A DNA stretch of 64,000 nucleotides from Cryptomeria japonica (GCF_030272615.1 NC_081412.1:474681657-474745656), one strand, 5' to 3'. Positions 10,242-22,739 are shown, numbered from the stretch's first letter. Notes: generated from the sequence alone by a model not told the origin. Numbers and translations are program-made.

Positions 10242-11546
10242 CTAAGGGCAATCCCTCGCCAAGTGCCCCATGGCTCCACAAGTAAAGCAAGCACCCCGTG
10301 CCTGGAACTGGGCACCCTGAGGCCTAGAAAATCCCTGACCTCCTATCCTACTGGATCCGCTGTACCCACCCCTGGAGGACTGCTGAGTCCCCACCGGCTG
10401 TGTGTACTGCCCCTGTGCTCTCTGATCACGTTTCTGTCCCTGAGTCTGCCACTGCTTGGGCTTGGAGCCCTGCGGATACTGTGGAGGCTTCTGCCTCTGG
10501 TTCTGTGGTGTCTGTTGTGGAGGAGGGGGTTTGGAGAACCCCTGAGAATTTCGGTTGTTCCCCTTCCAATGTGGTTTCTGGAATCCATAAGTCTGAGGTG
10601 CGGGATTTCGGTTCTGATACCGATCCCTATTGTCCTGAGGTCTAACCTGAATTTCCTCGGCAATCAGTGCCTTCTCTACAGCAACCCGAAGGCTCTCTGG
10701 AGCGGACATCCTAACAGGCCCGGCTATACCGGCATTCAATCCCTTGATGAAGCGGTTTACAAGAAGTTTCTCATCCTTAAGATAATCTACATATGGAAAC
10801 AACTCAAAGAATTTACTCTCATACTGGGTTACTGACAAGCCTTTTTGTTGGAGATCATGAAATTCGTCTATACGACGCTGCCTGAAGTGCTCTGATAGGT
10901 ACCTCTCACGGAACCTCTCGGTGAATATCTCCCAAGTGAGTGTATCAGGTGCTAATCCGCATTTGTACTCTTCCTGTCTCCACCAGGTGGAGGCTGTTCC
11001 TCTCAAAAGATGAACTGCAACACGTGCTTTCAAGTTGCTCTCATAAGAACGCAACGCAAAGCACCTCTCAAGACTCAGAAGCCATGCCTCGGCCTCTACT
11101 CCATCTGTAGAACCTCCGAAGGATGGTGGTTGGAGGCGCATGACCTCCCTGATGAGATCCCCTGGATCTCGACGACCTCTCTCAAAATAGACTGGTTCCA
11201 CCGCAGGAGGTGGTCCTGGCATATGCACTGACTCTGGCTCATTACCACCCTGGCTCTCTACAGGAATCGGAGCCGGGCTCCTGCTCCGTTCTCTATCAAC
11301 AGATCTATGACTCCCAGAGTCATGACTCCTAACCGGAGGGTTCTCTGCAGGAATCCTTTCCTGAACAATGCCAATAAGATTCTGAATGGCTGCTAGAAGG
11401 TCACGGTTAGGTTCATTTGGCTGTTCGGGAGGTGCTCCTGGGTTCTCCTCTGGAACCGATGCCTCCCTCTCTTCCTCATCGCGAGCTTGGCGCTCACGTC
11501 TAGGACCCCGTCCGTGCTTGCCGGCTTGTCGCGTCAACGGAGGCAT
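10242..11546 (-). CDS. gag: Chromovirus Gag with one CCHC zinc knuckle
   Basis: This 434-codon ORF begins at the first ATG after the primer site (leader about 140 bp). The N-terminal 110 residues are charged and low in complexity. Residues about 130-270 match the retrotransposon Gag capsid pattern, with an EAEAWLLSLERCF block, a TASTWWRQEE block and an FxxRYLSE block. A Gln/Pro/Gly-rich linker follows. The nucleocapsid CCHC knuckle has C420, C423, H428 and C433. The frame ends right after the knuckle at TAG (10244-10242), followed by GGA and CAG, and pol continues in the same frame with no shift. That is where some retroviruses regulate Gag-Pol by stop-codon read-through. A simple CAG-to-TAG mutation is an equally good explanation. 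Confidence 0.9.
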   Translation of the reverse strand: MPPLTRQAGKHGRGPRRERQARDEEEREASVPEENPGAPPEQPNEPNRDLLAAIQNLIGIVQERIPAENPPVRSHDSGSHRSVDRERSRSPAPIPVESQGGNEPESVHMPGPPPAVEPVYFERGRRDPGDLIREVMRLQPPSFGGSTDGVEAEAWLLSLERCFALRSYESNLKARVAVHLLRGTASTWWRQEEYKCGLAPDTLTWEIFTERFRERYLSEHFRQRRIDEFHDLQQKGLSVTQYESKFFELFPYVDYLKDEKLLVNRFIKGLNAGIAGPVRMSAPESLRVAVEKALIAEEIQVRPQDNRDRYQNRNPAPQTYGFQKPHWKGNNRNSQGFSKPPPPQQTPQNQRQKPPQYPQGSKPKQWQTQGQKRDQRAQGQYTQPVGTQQSSRGGYSGSSRIGGQGFSRPQGAQFQARGACFTCGAMGHLARDCP

Positions 11547-11686
11547 CCTAAGAGGAAATAAGACAAAATAATTAATTTCTTTCTTTTAGAATTAAATTTA
11601 TTTAAATTCAAAATTCCATTAACAAAATAATTTAAAATATTCTAAGGCGAAACGTAAGTGAGTAAGGCTCCTAGTGTGGAAACCTT

Positions 11687-11698
11687 GCTCTGATACCA
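11687..11698 (-). other. Primer binding site, initiator-Met tRNA
   Basis: The minus strand reads TGGTATCAGAGC three bases inside the 5' LTR, complementary to the 3' end of plant initiator-methionine tRNA, the usual primer of these elements. It fixes the orientation of the element. Confidence 0.95.
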
Positions 11699-11701
11699 AA
11701 A

Positions 11702-12930
11702 TGTCATGCCCAAAATTTAGGGCAAAAACGGAACAAATTTTTTTTTTAACAAGATACTAATTTAATTTAAAAACACACTCTTGCGACAAGCGCTAGAGAA
11801 AATTCCATTAATAAATTCGAGCTCATTCTGAAACGAACGAAGCATCGACAATCAGTTATATTCTAATCGCGGAATAACCTACTGGTTTAAATTTTATCTC
11901 CGAAAGATATTTAATTAATAGTTTTATTAAATTAATCATACTAAAAGTATTAGGAGAGGTATTTTAAAATTATCCTCCATTAAGACTATATAGTCTTTTT
12001 AATTCTTTTATATTTCTCTTTATAATTTAACCAAAATTAAAAATCAGGATTAATTAAATATATAGATATATACATAATTGATTATGCATATATTTATATA
12101 TTTAAAATTTAATTACTTATACAAAAATGCTCAAATTCATACATTTATATACATATATATAATTTCCATATGTATTTATGGAAACATATATATATATGTA
12201 TATTTAACTAAACTGGTAAATATTTTAATAATTATTTTAATTAACTGCCCTAACCTCCACTCGGTTAGGGTTTTAAACCCTATATATTATTATATTTTTT
12301 TTTAACTGTTAAACATCTTAACTGGGCCGAAGCCCTTGGCGGCCATGAATCCATCTATTATTTTTTTTAAAGCAATGTTTTGGCTGGGCCGAAGCCCTTG
12401 GCGGCCATGAAAAAAAACCCTTTTTTGCAGGTCACGGAGAGAACAACAAGTTTGGCCGCGCGCGCGCCACTGTGTGAGCGCACAGTGGGCGCCGCGGCAC
12501 CACTGTGTGCCCACACAGTGGGCGCCGCTGGCGGCACCACTGTGTGGCCACACAGTGGCGGCCGTGGCCATCCACTGTGTGCCCACACAGTGGGAGCCGC
12601 AAGCGGCTCCACTGTGCGTGCACACAGTGGGCGTCGCGCGGTCGTCCACTGTGTGAACACACAGTGGAGTCCGCGGGGACCCCAAAACTCATTTCTTTTT
12701 TTTTATTTAAAATTTAATTTAAAATTTTTTTATTAAAAAAAACATAATAATATTTATATATATATATATATATATATATTTATAAATAACTTAAATAAGC
12801 ATAGTAAAAATAAAAATGAAATTTATTTCAATATAAATTTATATAAGGTTTTTTTGAAGAGAATTTTACATACAAAATTCTAAACTAATATAATAAAGAA
12901 AAAGATAACATTAAGATTAATCAAAAATAG

Positions 12931-12970
<40 letters not shown>

Positions 12971-15481
12971 TCATTTATAAAACTAGCTTTTAAATCAATG
13001 CTAACAAAAATACAATACAAAGTATTTTATAAAGATACATTATACTTTTTCTGGAAATAAAGAATTCCATTTATATATATATATATATTTTTTTTTTAAA
13101 ATAGAATATTCACTTAAAACAACTTTTTTTATAAAAAAAATACATAGAAATCCTTCAACAACAATAATCTTTTATTTGCCACAAGTGAAATATAATTAAA
13201 GTCAAAATGAAAAAACAATTCTTTTATTTCTTTCCATAATACTAGAAGCTTTTTACATGCAACACAATTTATACCCCTTTTTTTATAAACCAGAAGTAGA
13301 AATAACAAGCTTTTCTTTCTTTAAAACATCTCTAAAATATTCTACCAAATTTACAGAATGATTTCTCTGAACAGTCACAACATTAAGACTTCAAGTCTAC
13401 TATTACAAATTTCAACTTGCTTCTCCTTTCTCCTGAATTTGAGGCATTTATTTACAACAACTTTAAACATACATCTGCAACTGAATTCAAATATTTTCAA
13501 ATACAATCTTCTGAATATCTTTCATGAATCCTATCCTCTTTCTTCTGAATTTCCTGCATAATAGAAAACACAAAATCGACCACGGAGTGCTCACCTCCCA
13601 GCCTAGGCTAACTGGTAGCCACCCCCGAGCTCGGAGAACCAATTCCTAGACGGGTACAAACAGGCAAACACAAAGAAACACAAAGCATACAAATATTCCA
13701 GACACATTCCCAACCTGGCTTTCACAGCACCACACTCTGGTGGTGAACATTTTCAAAGGGTGGTAGTGGACCAAATACCCTGAGGAGAATCTGCAAGTAT
13801 GTAATAACAAGAAGCCACCTCATGGCACAAATAACATATCAAAATCTCAACCCCATAAATTCCTTATGCCCCCCAAAGGCATTCTAACCTTATAACCCTC
13901 CTTATGACCCCCATTGCACAAACAGGCCATGCAGCAAGGGTCACACAAAGATCCCTTGTGATCGCTCTCTAAAGAGAGTCTCTCACTCGAGGGCTGTCAC
14001 TGCTACCACCCTCAAGATCCTCTTCTCTCCCAAGAGAAAGAGAGATCTTGAGAAAACTCCCAAAACACATTCATTCATAAAACAAAACCAAAAGATTTTC
14101 AAACTTTCATTTTCAAGAATACAGATTTTCTTATTCAACAACTTTCAGAAATAAACAAAAACAGGTCATTAAAAGTAAAAATGAAACCAACCTTAATCTG
14201 CCCAAAGGTTATAATGATATCTGAAGAAGAGCTGCCCAATCCACAATTCTTTATTTTCCTTAATCAATTTCTTTATCCCATAACATTATTTTTCTTCCAA
14301 ATTTTCTTCTGTCTCCAAAAATGGAGAGTGGGTGATTAACCAACTATTCCCAAAAATCTTCCTTAAGAAGCTCACTCACTGAGTTCTCACAGGATTCTAA
14401 AAAAAATCAACAAAAAGAAGGAAGAAAGCAAAAATGCAAAAAGACTTTCCTTCCAAGAGGGAAAATCTGGATTTGATTTTTACTTCAATTTTCAATTTTC
14501 GCTCAACTCAAAAAAACCAATTTTTAAAGCGTTAAAAAGATCATAATAAAGTAGAAACTTGCCTAAAATTACCCCTAACCCCTAGGTATACCTTATGGGC
14601 TTCAGGAAACCCTAATAAACTACCCCTAGGTGTTCATTTAACCCATTTTAAACCCCTCTGAAGTTTATTTTCGGGTCAAACATAAGTTGACCACTCCAAA
14701 TATTATATTCTCAAAATATCTTTTTGACAACACATTATTTTATTTAAAATTAATAATAATTAACACTTTCCCATCAAGAGACAAGATAAAATATTAAAAT
14801 TTAAATCCACACATGTGTCAAGTGACACTAATAAAATACTTTTACAAAAATAACATGAAATTGTCTCTTGAGGTTTTTACACAATAAATTTAAATAACAC
14901 ATAACACACATGCAGCATATACTGATACGAATAAAATACAACACAACGGGGTGTTGTCTCTCCAAATAGACAAACCCTGGCTTTACGAACATACATAAGT
15001 CTAGGTTTGATTCTCCGTAATTTTCCATGGTCACATGGTAAATTTCCTGCGCATCTCAATTTACACATTAGTACTCCCAAATATTCATATAAAATATAAT
15101 TCAATAATACAACAATGCACATCATTACTTGCATACAGTTTTCATCTGCACAGATTGAATACATCTTTTGTCAAGCAAATTCACATAAGCAATTTTCATC
15201 CCAATTCACATAAACTAAACATACATCATAGTTCTATATTCAAAGTAAAGTCCTGCAATTTCAATAACGACATCTATCATTGCAATATCATTCTTTCTAA
15301 TAATCATGTACTGTTCTATCTCATAAAGCATGTAAGTAAAACATCAATTCATAGCAATGTTATCCAATATCCTGAGATCATAAAAGTTCTAAATTTCAAA
15401 ATGCATCAAAACAGAGTATCCATAGTAGTCTAAAATATAAAATCCACTGAATGTCAAACTGAGTCGAGGTGAGGCCTCACA
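11702..15481 (-). repeat. 5' LTR of the chromovirus
   Basis: It is a 3,780-bp copy of 2995-6769 with the same TG...CA ends. It differs by scattered substitutions (for example at about 11734, 12235, 13418 and 13456), a shorter TA tract near 12760, and an extra palindrome unit. In the element's direction it would drive transcription from its own U3. Confidence 0.95.
12467..12667. repeat. Array of six 20-bp palindromes, right LTR
   Basis: Units of the CACTGTGTG-NN-CACACAGTG type start at 12468, 12501, 12538, 12573, 12610 and 12647. Five correspond to the left-LTR units. The extra one (12501-12520, GCCC centre) with its GC-rich spacer sits between the first and the second. Confidence 0.9.
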
Positions 15482-15486
15482 TTTTG
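15482..15486. repeat. Target-site duplication TTTTG, right copy
   Basis: Exact match to 2990-2994; see the left copy. Confidence 0.95.
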
Positions 15487-16169
15487 CTCAGATCTAGGTT
15501 AGTGGCCCTATATGATATTTATAGCTCATGGGTTCTATTAGATTGCTTGAATAATTCACTATGTTTCCCTAATTTTGAATAAATAAAATTCAATTCAACT
15601 TAGGGAGGAAATAGTCCCTTTAGGAGGCATAGAATCTGATTAGAAACTTGACCTATCAAGGTCAAATTTATTAGATTCCATCTTCCCCTAATGTAATGGT
15701 GAAGTAGGTCATGTTTGTGATTTTATTATTTTAATTTAACCCTAACCCTAATTTTAAGCTAAAATAATACTGCCAATGAGTGACATGTAAATTTTCACAA
15801 GAAAAGGTGACACAAAAAACTTAAACACTTCAAAAGAGATTCAAATCTAATAAAAATTCTTAAATTAAAAATCAACTTGAGTCCAATAGTAACTATGTAG
15901 AACATTAAATTTGGCTATTATCGCATTAATATTTTTACTAACTATTATGTGATAATGATGTCTATAAAAACCATATAATCCTCCTCATATAATGAGTTTT
16001 TTTTTTAGTTATTAAAAACACCATTTTAAGTTCTCATCAACATTAATCCATATCTTAACTAATATCATTCCTCGAATAATTTAAGAGGTGAAAAATACCA
16101 TTGTTTAAATAGTTGTTAATACTATGAGATTGAAGATGGATTTATAAATGATCATATTAGAAAATAAAT
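15487..16169. other. Unassigned flank right of the chromovirus
   Basis: Continues the sequence interrupted at 2994. AT-rich, with no recognised domain or LTR end. Confidence 0.4.
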
Positions 16170-16680
16170 TGACATATATATTATTTTTAAATATAAGAAG
16201 TGAATCAGTTTGAACCAAAACTTGACTACAACTTAAACCACAAAATAGATCTAATAATTAACAGTTAAAGCATGAAACAAAACCACATCAATAACAAACA
16301 AAACACAAGGTTTTTTGACATGGAAAACTTGGTTAAGGGAAAAACCATGGTGGGAACCCACCCACAATTAGATAATACCCTATTAGGAGTAAGTGAAATA
16401 TTACAATGGGCAATGCATATGAATTAGGGCACACTTCCTAGAGATCTTTACTCAAAATGAAAAACCCAAAGGGTTATAAAACTTAGGGAAGGTTCACTAC
16501 CTTATAATAAGTCTCACTGACATACAAAAACATTCAAATTACATTTGGAGAATAATGAACTAATGAAATAGCATCTCAACATGCCTGAGTACAATTCCGG
16601 TTAAGCTCACTATCTGATCTACTCTACAACACACTTCTCCACACTACCGAAGGATCAATCACTTGTTCACACCCTTATTT
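16170..16680 (-). repeat. Old minus-strand copia 3' LTR, terminal piece
   Basis: Read on the minus strand, this piece carries the block found near the 3' ends of the other copia LTRs here: a GTGGTTTTTCCC...GTTTCCATG-type motif (about 16316-16365), a TTTCATGCTTTAA stretch, GTTTAAGTTG, and an AACTGATTCAC terminus near 16200. The left end at the TG of 16170 is the best guess. The LTR continues at 17906-18730 and 26071-26127 once later insertions are removed. Confidence 0.6.
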
Positions 16681-17905
16681 TGTTGGCATTTGACTGAACT
16701 GGTAAAGACTGTTGGTGATATACAATCGGTAAATTATTGATTGGTTAATGTGATGAAGAGATTGAGATTCATGTTTAATGACTATGTCTTGTGTTGTTAT
16801 TGATGGAAACAATGTTTTTGTGGTCATCTAAGTCTTGGAAACCAACCGGTAAGGTCTAACCGGTATAGAAGTCACTTTAGCAGAGAACCAATAATTAGGA
16901 TCTCAACTGGCAAACTATGAATAGAGTTGCATTCCTACAACCAGTATAGGTGATTCATGAAGAGTTGGATGATGCAGTATTACAACGATGATAGAGATAG
17001 GTCTTTGGAGCTATGTTCATAATCATATTGGCATATTCAACTGGACAAGAGAGGTTTGATATATAGAGCAAACATTATGATGAACACTCAACCGATAGTG
17101 ATATAGTCACTTAAATTGGTAAAATGACATAGGTTTTGATTTGTTATGTCGATGGCCGACATAAGTTCGGCGTGCAATTTTAGTTTGTCTAGATTCATTG
17201 AACCTAGGAAATTGTTCCAAGGTTGTAGCCAACTAAGTTGATGTCTATAAAAAGTGTGATGAGTTATGAGATAGACATGAGTATGTTGATGAGATTGAAG
17301 GTGAATATTGTTAATTTGATTGTGCGGTGATTAGTGAAGCTCTGTATTGATGTGTTATTGATGTTTTTAGGATCTAAAGCAGATCTTATCAGACAAAGAG
17401 GTTTTATATAAAGATCATTTGGTTGTTGTTTCCCTAACAGTTTGTAGCAGTTAAATCCCCTAACTGGGTAGGTCCTAACATGCCTTAACCTGTAAATCCA
17501 CTAATAGGGTAGCTCTATATTAGAGTGTTAAATCCTCTTTTGAGGTTGATCCTAATGGGTCAAAGCTCCTAACAAGGCTAATCATTTAAATCCCTTAACT
17601 GGGTGACTCCTAACCAGGTCTTCTCCTAACAGGGCATATTTGTAAGACCTTAACCGGTCAAGATTTATATTTTGTAGATAGTGAATTAGGTGGGTATTAA
17701 CTCCCATTGTGGTTTTTCCATTTTGGGTTTCCATGTATAATCTCTTGTGTTATGTGCAATTTTTTTTATTGGGCATTAGCTTATGTGGTTATATTCCTCT
17801 TATGCTTGATAATTTTTAAGTTGCTTAAGTTGGTGATCAGACTTGTATTGTTTTTGGTTGCACTAATTCAAACCCCCCCCCTTTCAGTGCCTTATAAGTT
17901 TATCA
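16681..17905 (+). mobile_element. Probable solo copia LTR
   Basis: It starts TGTTGGCATT, as copia LTRs in this window do, and carries the shared GTGGTTTTTCC...GGGTTTCCATG motif at 17709-17735. It ends after a C-rich tract and TTTCAGTG with TATCA at 17905. The flanks TATTT (16676-16680) and TATTC (17906-17910) match at four of five bases, as expected of an old target duplication. No internal region follows, so a solo LTR left by LTR-LTR recombination is the simplest reading. The right end is less certain than the left. Confidence 0.55.
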
Positions 17906-18730
17906 TATTCAATCACACATATTTGAATAAACTCGCAAATACCTCACACAATGATTATTCCATTCATTTATACAAGACATCAACCTATATTTCAAGGTTG
18001 GCTCACCACATGCTACATATTACAAAACATATAATCACACACACTACAATAATGAATGCGGACCAAAACAATGTCCACTAAGACATAGCCTGGACCTAAA
18101 CAACCATCAAAAATATGAAATACCTCCAATAATTATGCCTTGATCTTTCACAACATGCTACAACACCATGAATGTCGCATAACATGAAGAACATCATCAA
18201 ATAAGGAAAATCTTCAATAACACGCACAACAATCAATGCAAACCACTAATATACATAGCTCACAATCTAGGAACATTCACAAGAAATGTGAATTACACCA
18301 TAACAACTGTAAAAACTCATATTACTAGAATCATCATCATCTATCTACCGAAGATCAAGAACATCAACAAAATAGATTGTCAACCTAAGAGATTTGCTTG
18401 TAGATTTTCAAATCATAAAACCATTCAAGCTGAGGACACACATCAATGTCCAAAACACATGCCATACATTAAAAAAAAAAAGATATTTCAAGTCTGGAGA
18501 AATACGCATAGATTTACCAAACTCTAACAATATTAAAAAACTTAATAGTAAAGTGACAATAGCAGATCATATAACTTGATCAAATCAACACACAGACCTC
18601 TGAAACTTCTTTTGAATCAACTAGACATAAGTATCTCAAAACTCATTAAACCACATCAACTCATTTGCAACATATAGGCTAAACCAACTCACCCAATCTA
18701 ACTACAACACTAAAACACACAGGGAGCATA
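17906..18730 (-). repeat. Old minus-strand copia 3' LTR, middle piece
   Basis: This lies between the solo LTR and copia-1 and has no coding content. By position it joins 16170-16680 to 26071-26127 and restores a single minus-strand copia LTR of about 1.4 kb. The assignment rests on colinearity, not on an independent copy. Confidence 0.5.
18726..18730. repeat. Target-site duplication of copia-1 (GCATA/ACATA)
   Basis: GCATA precedes the LTR at 18731 and ACATA follows its far end at 26071-26075. Four of five bases match, in keeping with an old insertion. Confidence 0.65.
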
Positions 18731-20460
18731 TGTTGGCATTGAGTTGTCATTGATGTCAACCAGTGAGTAGGAGTTTGTTGGTATGGTCAACTAATGTCAA
18801 CTAAGTGTCTACCAGTATGCAAAAGGATGTACCTAACATAAGGAAGATTACCATGAAGACAAAGCCTATATGAAGGCATGGAAGACAAGAAGGTATTGAT
18901 ATTGTTAGTGACATCATCGGTACGAAGTGATATGAAGTAGTGTGTTGGCATGACAAGTTGTAACTAGTATATAGGCTTGATGTTTGTTTGTGATGAAGAG
19001 GAAGAGTGTCAAAGAGATCACAAACCACGGGAGGTGAAGTTGAGATACCGATGTAGTGTATGCTATTGGATAGTAGCAAGAGAAGGTTTTACCAGCAAGG
19101 GTTTGTGTTGGTATGAGGATTTGTTGAATGAATGAGCATGAACTAACTCAATGTCGGTGGGTCAACTGTCAAAGTGTTTGATAGATGGATACTAGTTGGA
19201 AAAAAGGTAGAGGTCGGTGTGTGCATGGTGAAGGCATGGTAGGTGTGGCAGGTCGACATTTAATGTGATTGAAAAAATCACAAATTGATTGCAATTGTTT
19301 GTGGCTTGATGAAGGATGGATGAAAAAGGAAGATCAAACGGTTGTTGGCATCATGATCAAAGCATGAAATATGATTGCAGGATGACCTCAGACAAGAAAC
19401 ATCTAGATCATAAATGTGTCGACTGGTGTCAAGGCCAAAAATTAGGGTTAGGTTTGTTATTTTTAGAAAACATGCTTTGGACAAATAAAAAATGCGTGAT
19501 GATTTATCCTTCCAAAGTAGGTGAGTGATCCAAGGCAAATCAGATCAGATTTGATGAAGATTTGATCAGTGGAGGGAAACCCTAGCTACCCTCTATTTAA
19601 ATTGTTTTTTGGTGAGAAAGCTTCAATTTAAATATGGTGACCTAAGATAGATAGTAGTTGCTACTAAAGTATGAAGGATAGAGTAAATTTTTTGTCTGAG
19701 AGCTGAAGAGATAAACATATGAAGTGTTTGTGAGTGAAGATTGTATCGGTAAGGAGAAGCAGGGTAAACTAGTGCAAGGAACAAGCCAACAAAGTGAGCA
19801 TAGAATGCAAAGGTGACAAACTAGAAGAAGCAGTACCTGATAGAGAGTGACCAAGTATGACTTGAATTTAGCAGGACAGAGGGAGAGAAGATTTAGCAAA
19901 GTTTGAACCAGGGAAAAGGCTAAGTTGTAGTGTGTGTTGAATTAACACAAACCAGTCAGATAGAAACTAGTAGTGCAATGTTTTGAAGGGTTGAAAAAAA
20001 TTCATTTGTAGTAGAGATCTCATTTGTGTATCTAAAATTTTTATATTGTTTTCACTTGAGTATGTTCTTAGTGGAGGGGTCGTAGCTCCTTTAGGTTGTA
20101 GCCTATAAATTGTGTAGGGGTTGGTGCTCCTTTGAGTTGGTGCTCCTTGGGTTGGCTCCCTAAAATTGGTAATAAGATCTTTTCATTGTGTGGATGGATT
20201 GGAGCATAAGATCTCCAACAGCTATTCTCACCGATGCTTTTCCCACATTGGGTTTTCCTCCTACATCTAGTGTTATGTGTTGCATCTTCATGTGTGTGTT
20301 GTATTAATCTTTTAGATATTTCTCCTACACACCTTGTTTGCATTGCTTTGGTAACCGGTTTGTATTGTTTATTTCATATTGTACTGATAGAGCTCCGATT
20401 AAGTAAAAATTGTTTAAATTATTGATTCACCTTCGTCTCAGTGATCCAATGTGTCCAACA
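18731..20460 (+). repeat. 5' LTR of copia-1
   Basis: Begins TGTTGGCATTGAG and ends GTGTCCAACA at 20460, one base before the primer site. It carries the shared copia motif in the form CTTTTCCCACATTGGGTTTTCC at about 20236-20257. Its last 75 bp match 25995-26070. Confidence 0.8.
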
Positions 20461-20461
20461 A

Positions 20462-20473
20462 TTGGTATGAGAG
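20462..20473 (+). other. Primer binding site of copia-1 (diverged)
   Basis: TTGGTATGAGAG resembles the initiator-Met tRNA complement TTGGTATCAGAG with one C-to-G change. It lies one base after the LTR end. Confidence 0.8.
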
Positions 20474-20535
20474 AATAGGTACCCTATTTTCTCAAAGCGC
20501 TCTCTAGCTTGGGTAGATCCTGTCAACTGTTCACA

Positions 20536-22669
20536 ATGGCAAGAAATGAATCAACCTCCTCAAAAGCCCCTATGTTTGATGGTATCAACTATGCCTTTTG
20601 GAGTAGAAGAATGGAAACCTATTTGTCTTCTCTATGTTGTGATGTATGGATGTTGGTTGTGAATGGGTATAGAGTCCCTAATAATCCTCCTACTGATCCA
20701 GATGATAAGAAGGAATATGAGAGCAATGCTAAGGAAAAAAATACTATTATTAGTAGGCTATCTGATAATGAGTTTGTTAAGGTCATGAACTACTCATCTG
20801 CCAAAGCAACTTGGGATAAGTTGCAGAAAATATTTGAAGGTGATGCTAAAGTCAAGGAAGCCAAGTTACAAACATTGAGAGCATATCTTGAGGGTTTGAA
20901 GATGCGAGATGAAGAGAAGATTGCTAACTATCTCTGAAGGATTGATGAAACAACAAACACCATTACAGGGCTTGGAGAAGAAATAAAAGATGAGGTGGTA
21001 GTGAAGAAAGTACTTAGATCCCTCACACCTAAGTATGATACAAAGGTTTCAGCAATAGAAGAAGAAAAAGATCTAAAAGTCTTTACAATGGATGATTTGT
21101 ATGGTTCCCTAGCTGCTTATGAAATGAGGACTACCACTACTAAGGCTGTGAAGAAAGAAGTTGCATTCAAAACATTAAGAAAAGGAAAAGAAGAGTCTAA
21201 TCATGATGGAACTGTTGAAGAATCTGATGATATCATGGCAAACTTTATCAGAAGACTCAAGATGTGTTCAAGCAAATACAAAGGCAAGATACCCCTAAAA
21301 TGTTTCAACTATGGAAAGATTGGATATTTTGCTACCAAATGTCCCTACGGTGATAAGAATGAAGATGATCAATCAAGTGGTAGTAGATCATATGGTAAGG
21401 AAAGGAAGAAGAATGTCTACGGACATGGTAGAAGAGGTAACCAGAAGAAGAGAAGTATTTACACACATGTAAAATGATACCACATTTGAGGAGAGTGCCT
21501 TAGATGACTATTGTAGAGAAGATGAAGTCAGTGCAAACCTCTTTATGGCTCAAGAGGTTTTGATACCTGAAGAAGGAGAAGAAGAAGAGTAAGAAGGAGA
21601 AGTAGACCTTGAAGCAGAGCTCATTAGTGCCTTGGAAGAACTAAAGAAAACAAGAAGAGATCTGAAGAAGGTGAAAAAGTTTGCAGCTGAAGAATAAGAG
21701 ATGTTGGAAAAATCTCTTGAAGAATCCAAGAAAACAATTGTAGATCTAAAACTTCAATTGGAAGAGGCCAAGAGGATCTATGAAGCTACTAGTACCAGTT
21801 TCAGTAATAAGGAGAAGGAACATCAGAACCTGGAAGAAGAAATTGTCAAGCTCCAGAAGGAATTAAAGAGAAGTAAGGAAGAGATGAAAGTGAGAAGAAA
21901 ATATGAAGGCAAGACCGAAGCTTTAGACAAGATGTTGAGAAAACAGAAGAAATCTAAAGATACTGGTGGCTTGGGATTTTAAGAGGGTAGTTCAAATAGA
22001 AAAGATACATCTAGTAAGGAGATATAATTTACTTCTTGAAGTGAAATTGAAGAGAAGAAGACCTCCATGGTAAGCAAGGATACTGGTAAGAAGACTTATG
22101 CAGATGCTATTAGAAACTACCAGACAAACCGGTATACACAATCAATGAACCAGAGGCCATACTCAATGCACCGACATGGAGATTCAAGGAGAAATGCAAG
22201 AGTTGATCATGAAGGATTCACTAGAGTCAACAACACAAAAGGAAGACCCCCGGTGAGGCAGTCATTTGCAGGACCAAAACAATCTAACTGGTATGTTCCA
22301 AACTTTCATGGTTATTGTCACTGATGTAATAAGTTCAGTCATAGAATGGTAGATTGTAGGAAAATGAATGTAAACCCTAGTTTTGAAAGTAGAAACTCAT
22401 TTGCTACATTACAAAGTACAAATATCACATGTTATAATTGCAATGAGTTTGGTCATAAGAGTTATGAGTGTAGGAGAAATGTGCAGATGTCCTACAAGAG
22501 TGTTTTGGATATATCTTTCAGTGCTAATGTAAAATGTTACAAGTGTCAAAAGTTTGGTCACATAGCAAGGCATTGTAAGGTGAGAACTATCAAGCAAAAG
22601 AAAACAGTACCGGATCAGAAGATAGAGACTAAACCAGAACACAAGATGACAAAAGAGGAGAAGAAATAA
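20536..22669 (+). pseudogene. gag: Copia-1 Gag, coiled coil and several zinc knuckles, with stops
   Basis: The likely start is the ATG at 20536, since relatives begin a few residues before the FDGINYAFW motif. The capsid-like part runs to about 21200 (ATWDKLQKIFEG and SLTPKYDTKVSAIEE blocks). A first knuckle at about 21301-21342 is degenerate (CFNY...GYFATKC). Codons at about 21590-21960 form a strongly charged coiled coil (EEAKR, LEEEIVKLQKELKRSKEE). Three more knuckles lie near 22316-22360 (broken by a stop), 22429-22472 (CYNCNEFGHKSYEC) and 22534-22577 (CYKCQKFGHIARHC). Stops at 20935, 21475, 21982 and elsewhere, plus frame changes, make it non-functional. A Gag with a coiled coil and up to four knuckles is unusually long for a copia element. 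Confidence 0.8.
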
Positions 22670-22739
22670 GAGAAACAAGTTTGGATAGAGAAGGAGAAGA
22701 ACAAGATAGAGTCAAGCTTGATTGTGCAGACTTCTCTAC

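Larger units (their letters stand above)
2995..15481 (-). mobile_element. Nearly intact Ty3/gypsy chromovirus (Tekay/Del-like)
   Basis: This 12.5-kb LTR retrotransposon reads on the minus strand. In element order it has a 5' LTR (15481-11702), a tRNA-iMet primer site (11698-11687), gag (11546-10242), protease, reverse transcriptase, RNase H, integrase and chromodomain-like tail (to 6780), a polypurine tract (6781-6770) and a 3' LTR (6769-2995). The domain order with integrase last is that of Ty3/gypsy. The tail with a PIRIL...V.VQW...SWED-like block is the kind of chromodomain seen in plant Tekay/Del elements, so the clade call is inference from motifs. The two LTRs differ at only about 16 positions that I noticed by eye, plus repeat-length changes, so insertion was recent. 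Two in-frame TAG codons are the only breaks in the roughly 1,588-codon gag-pol frame. Confidence 0.95.
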
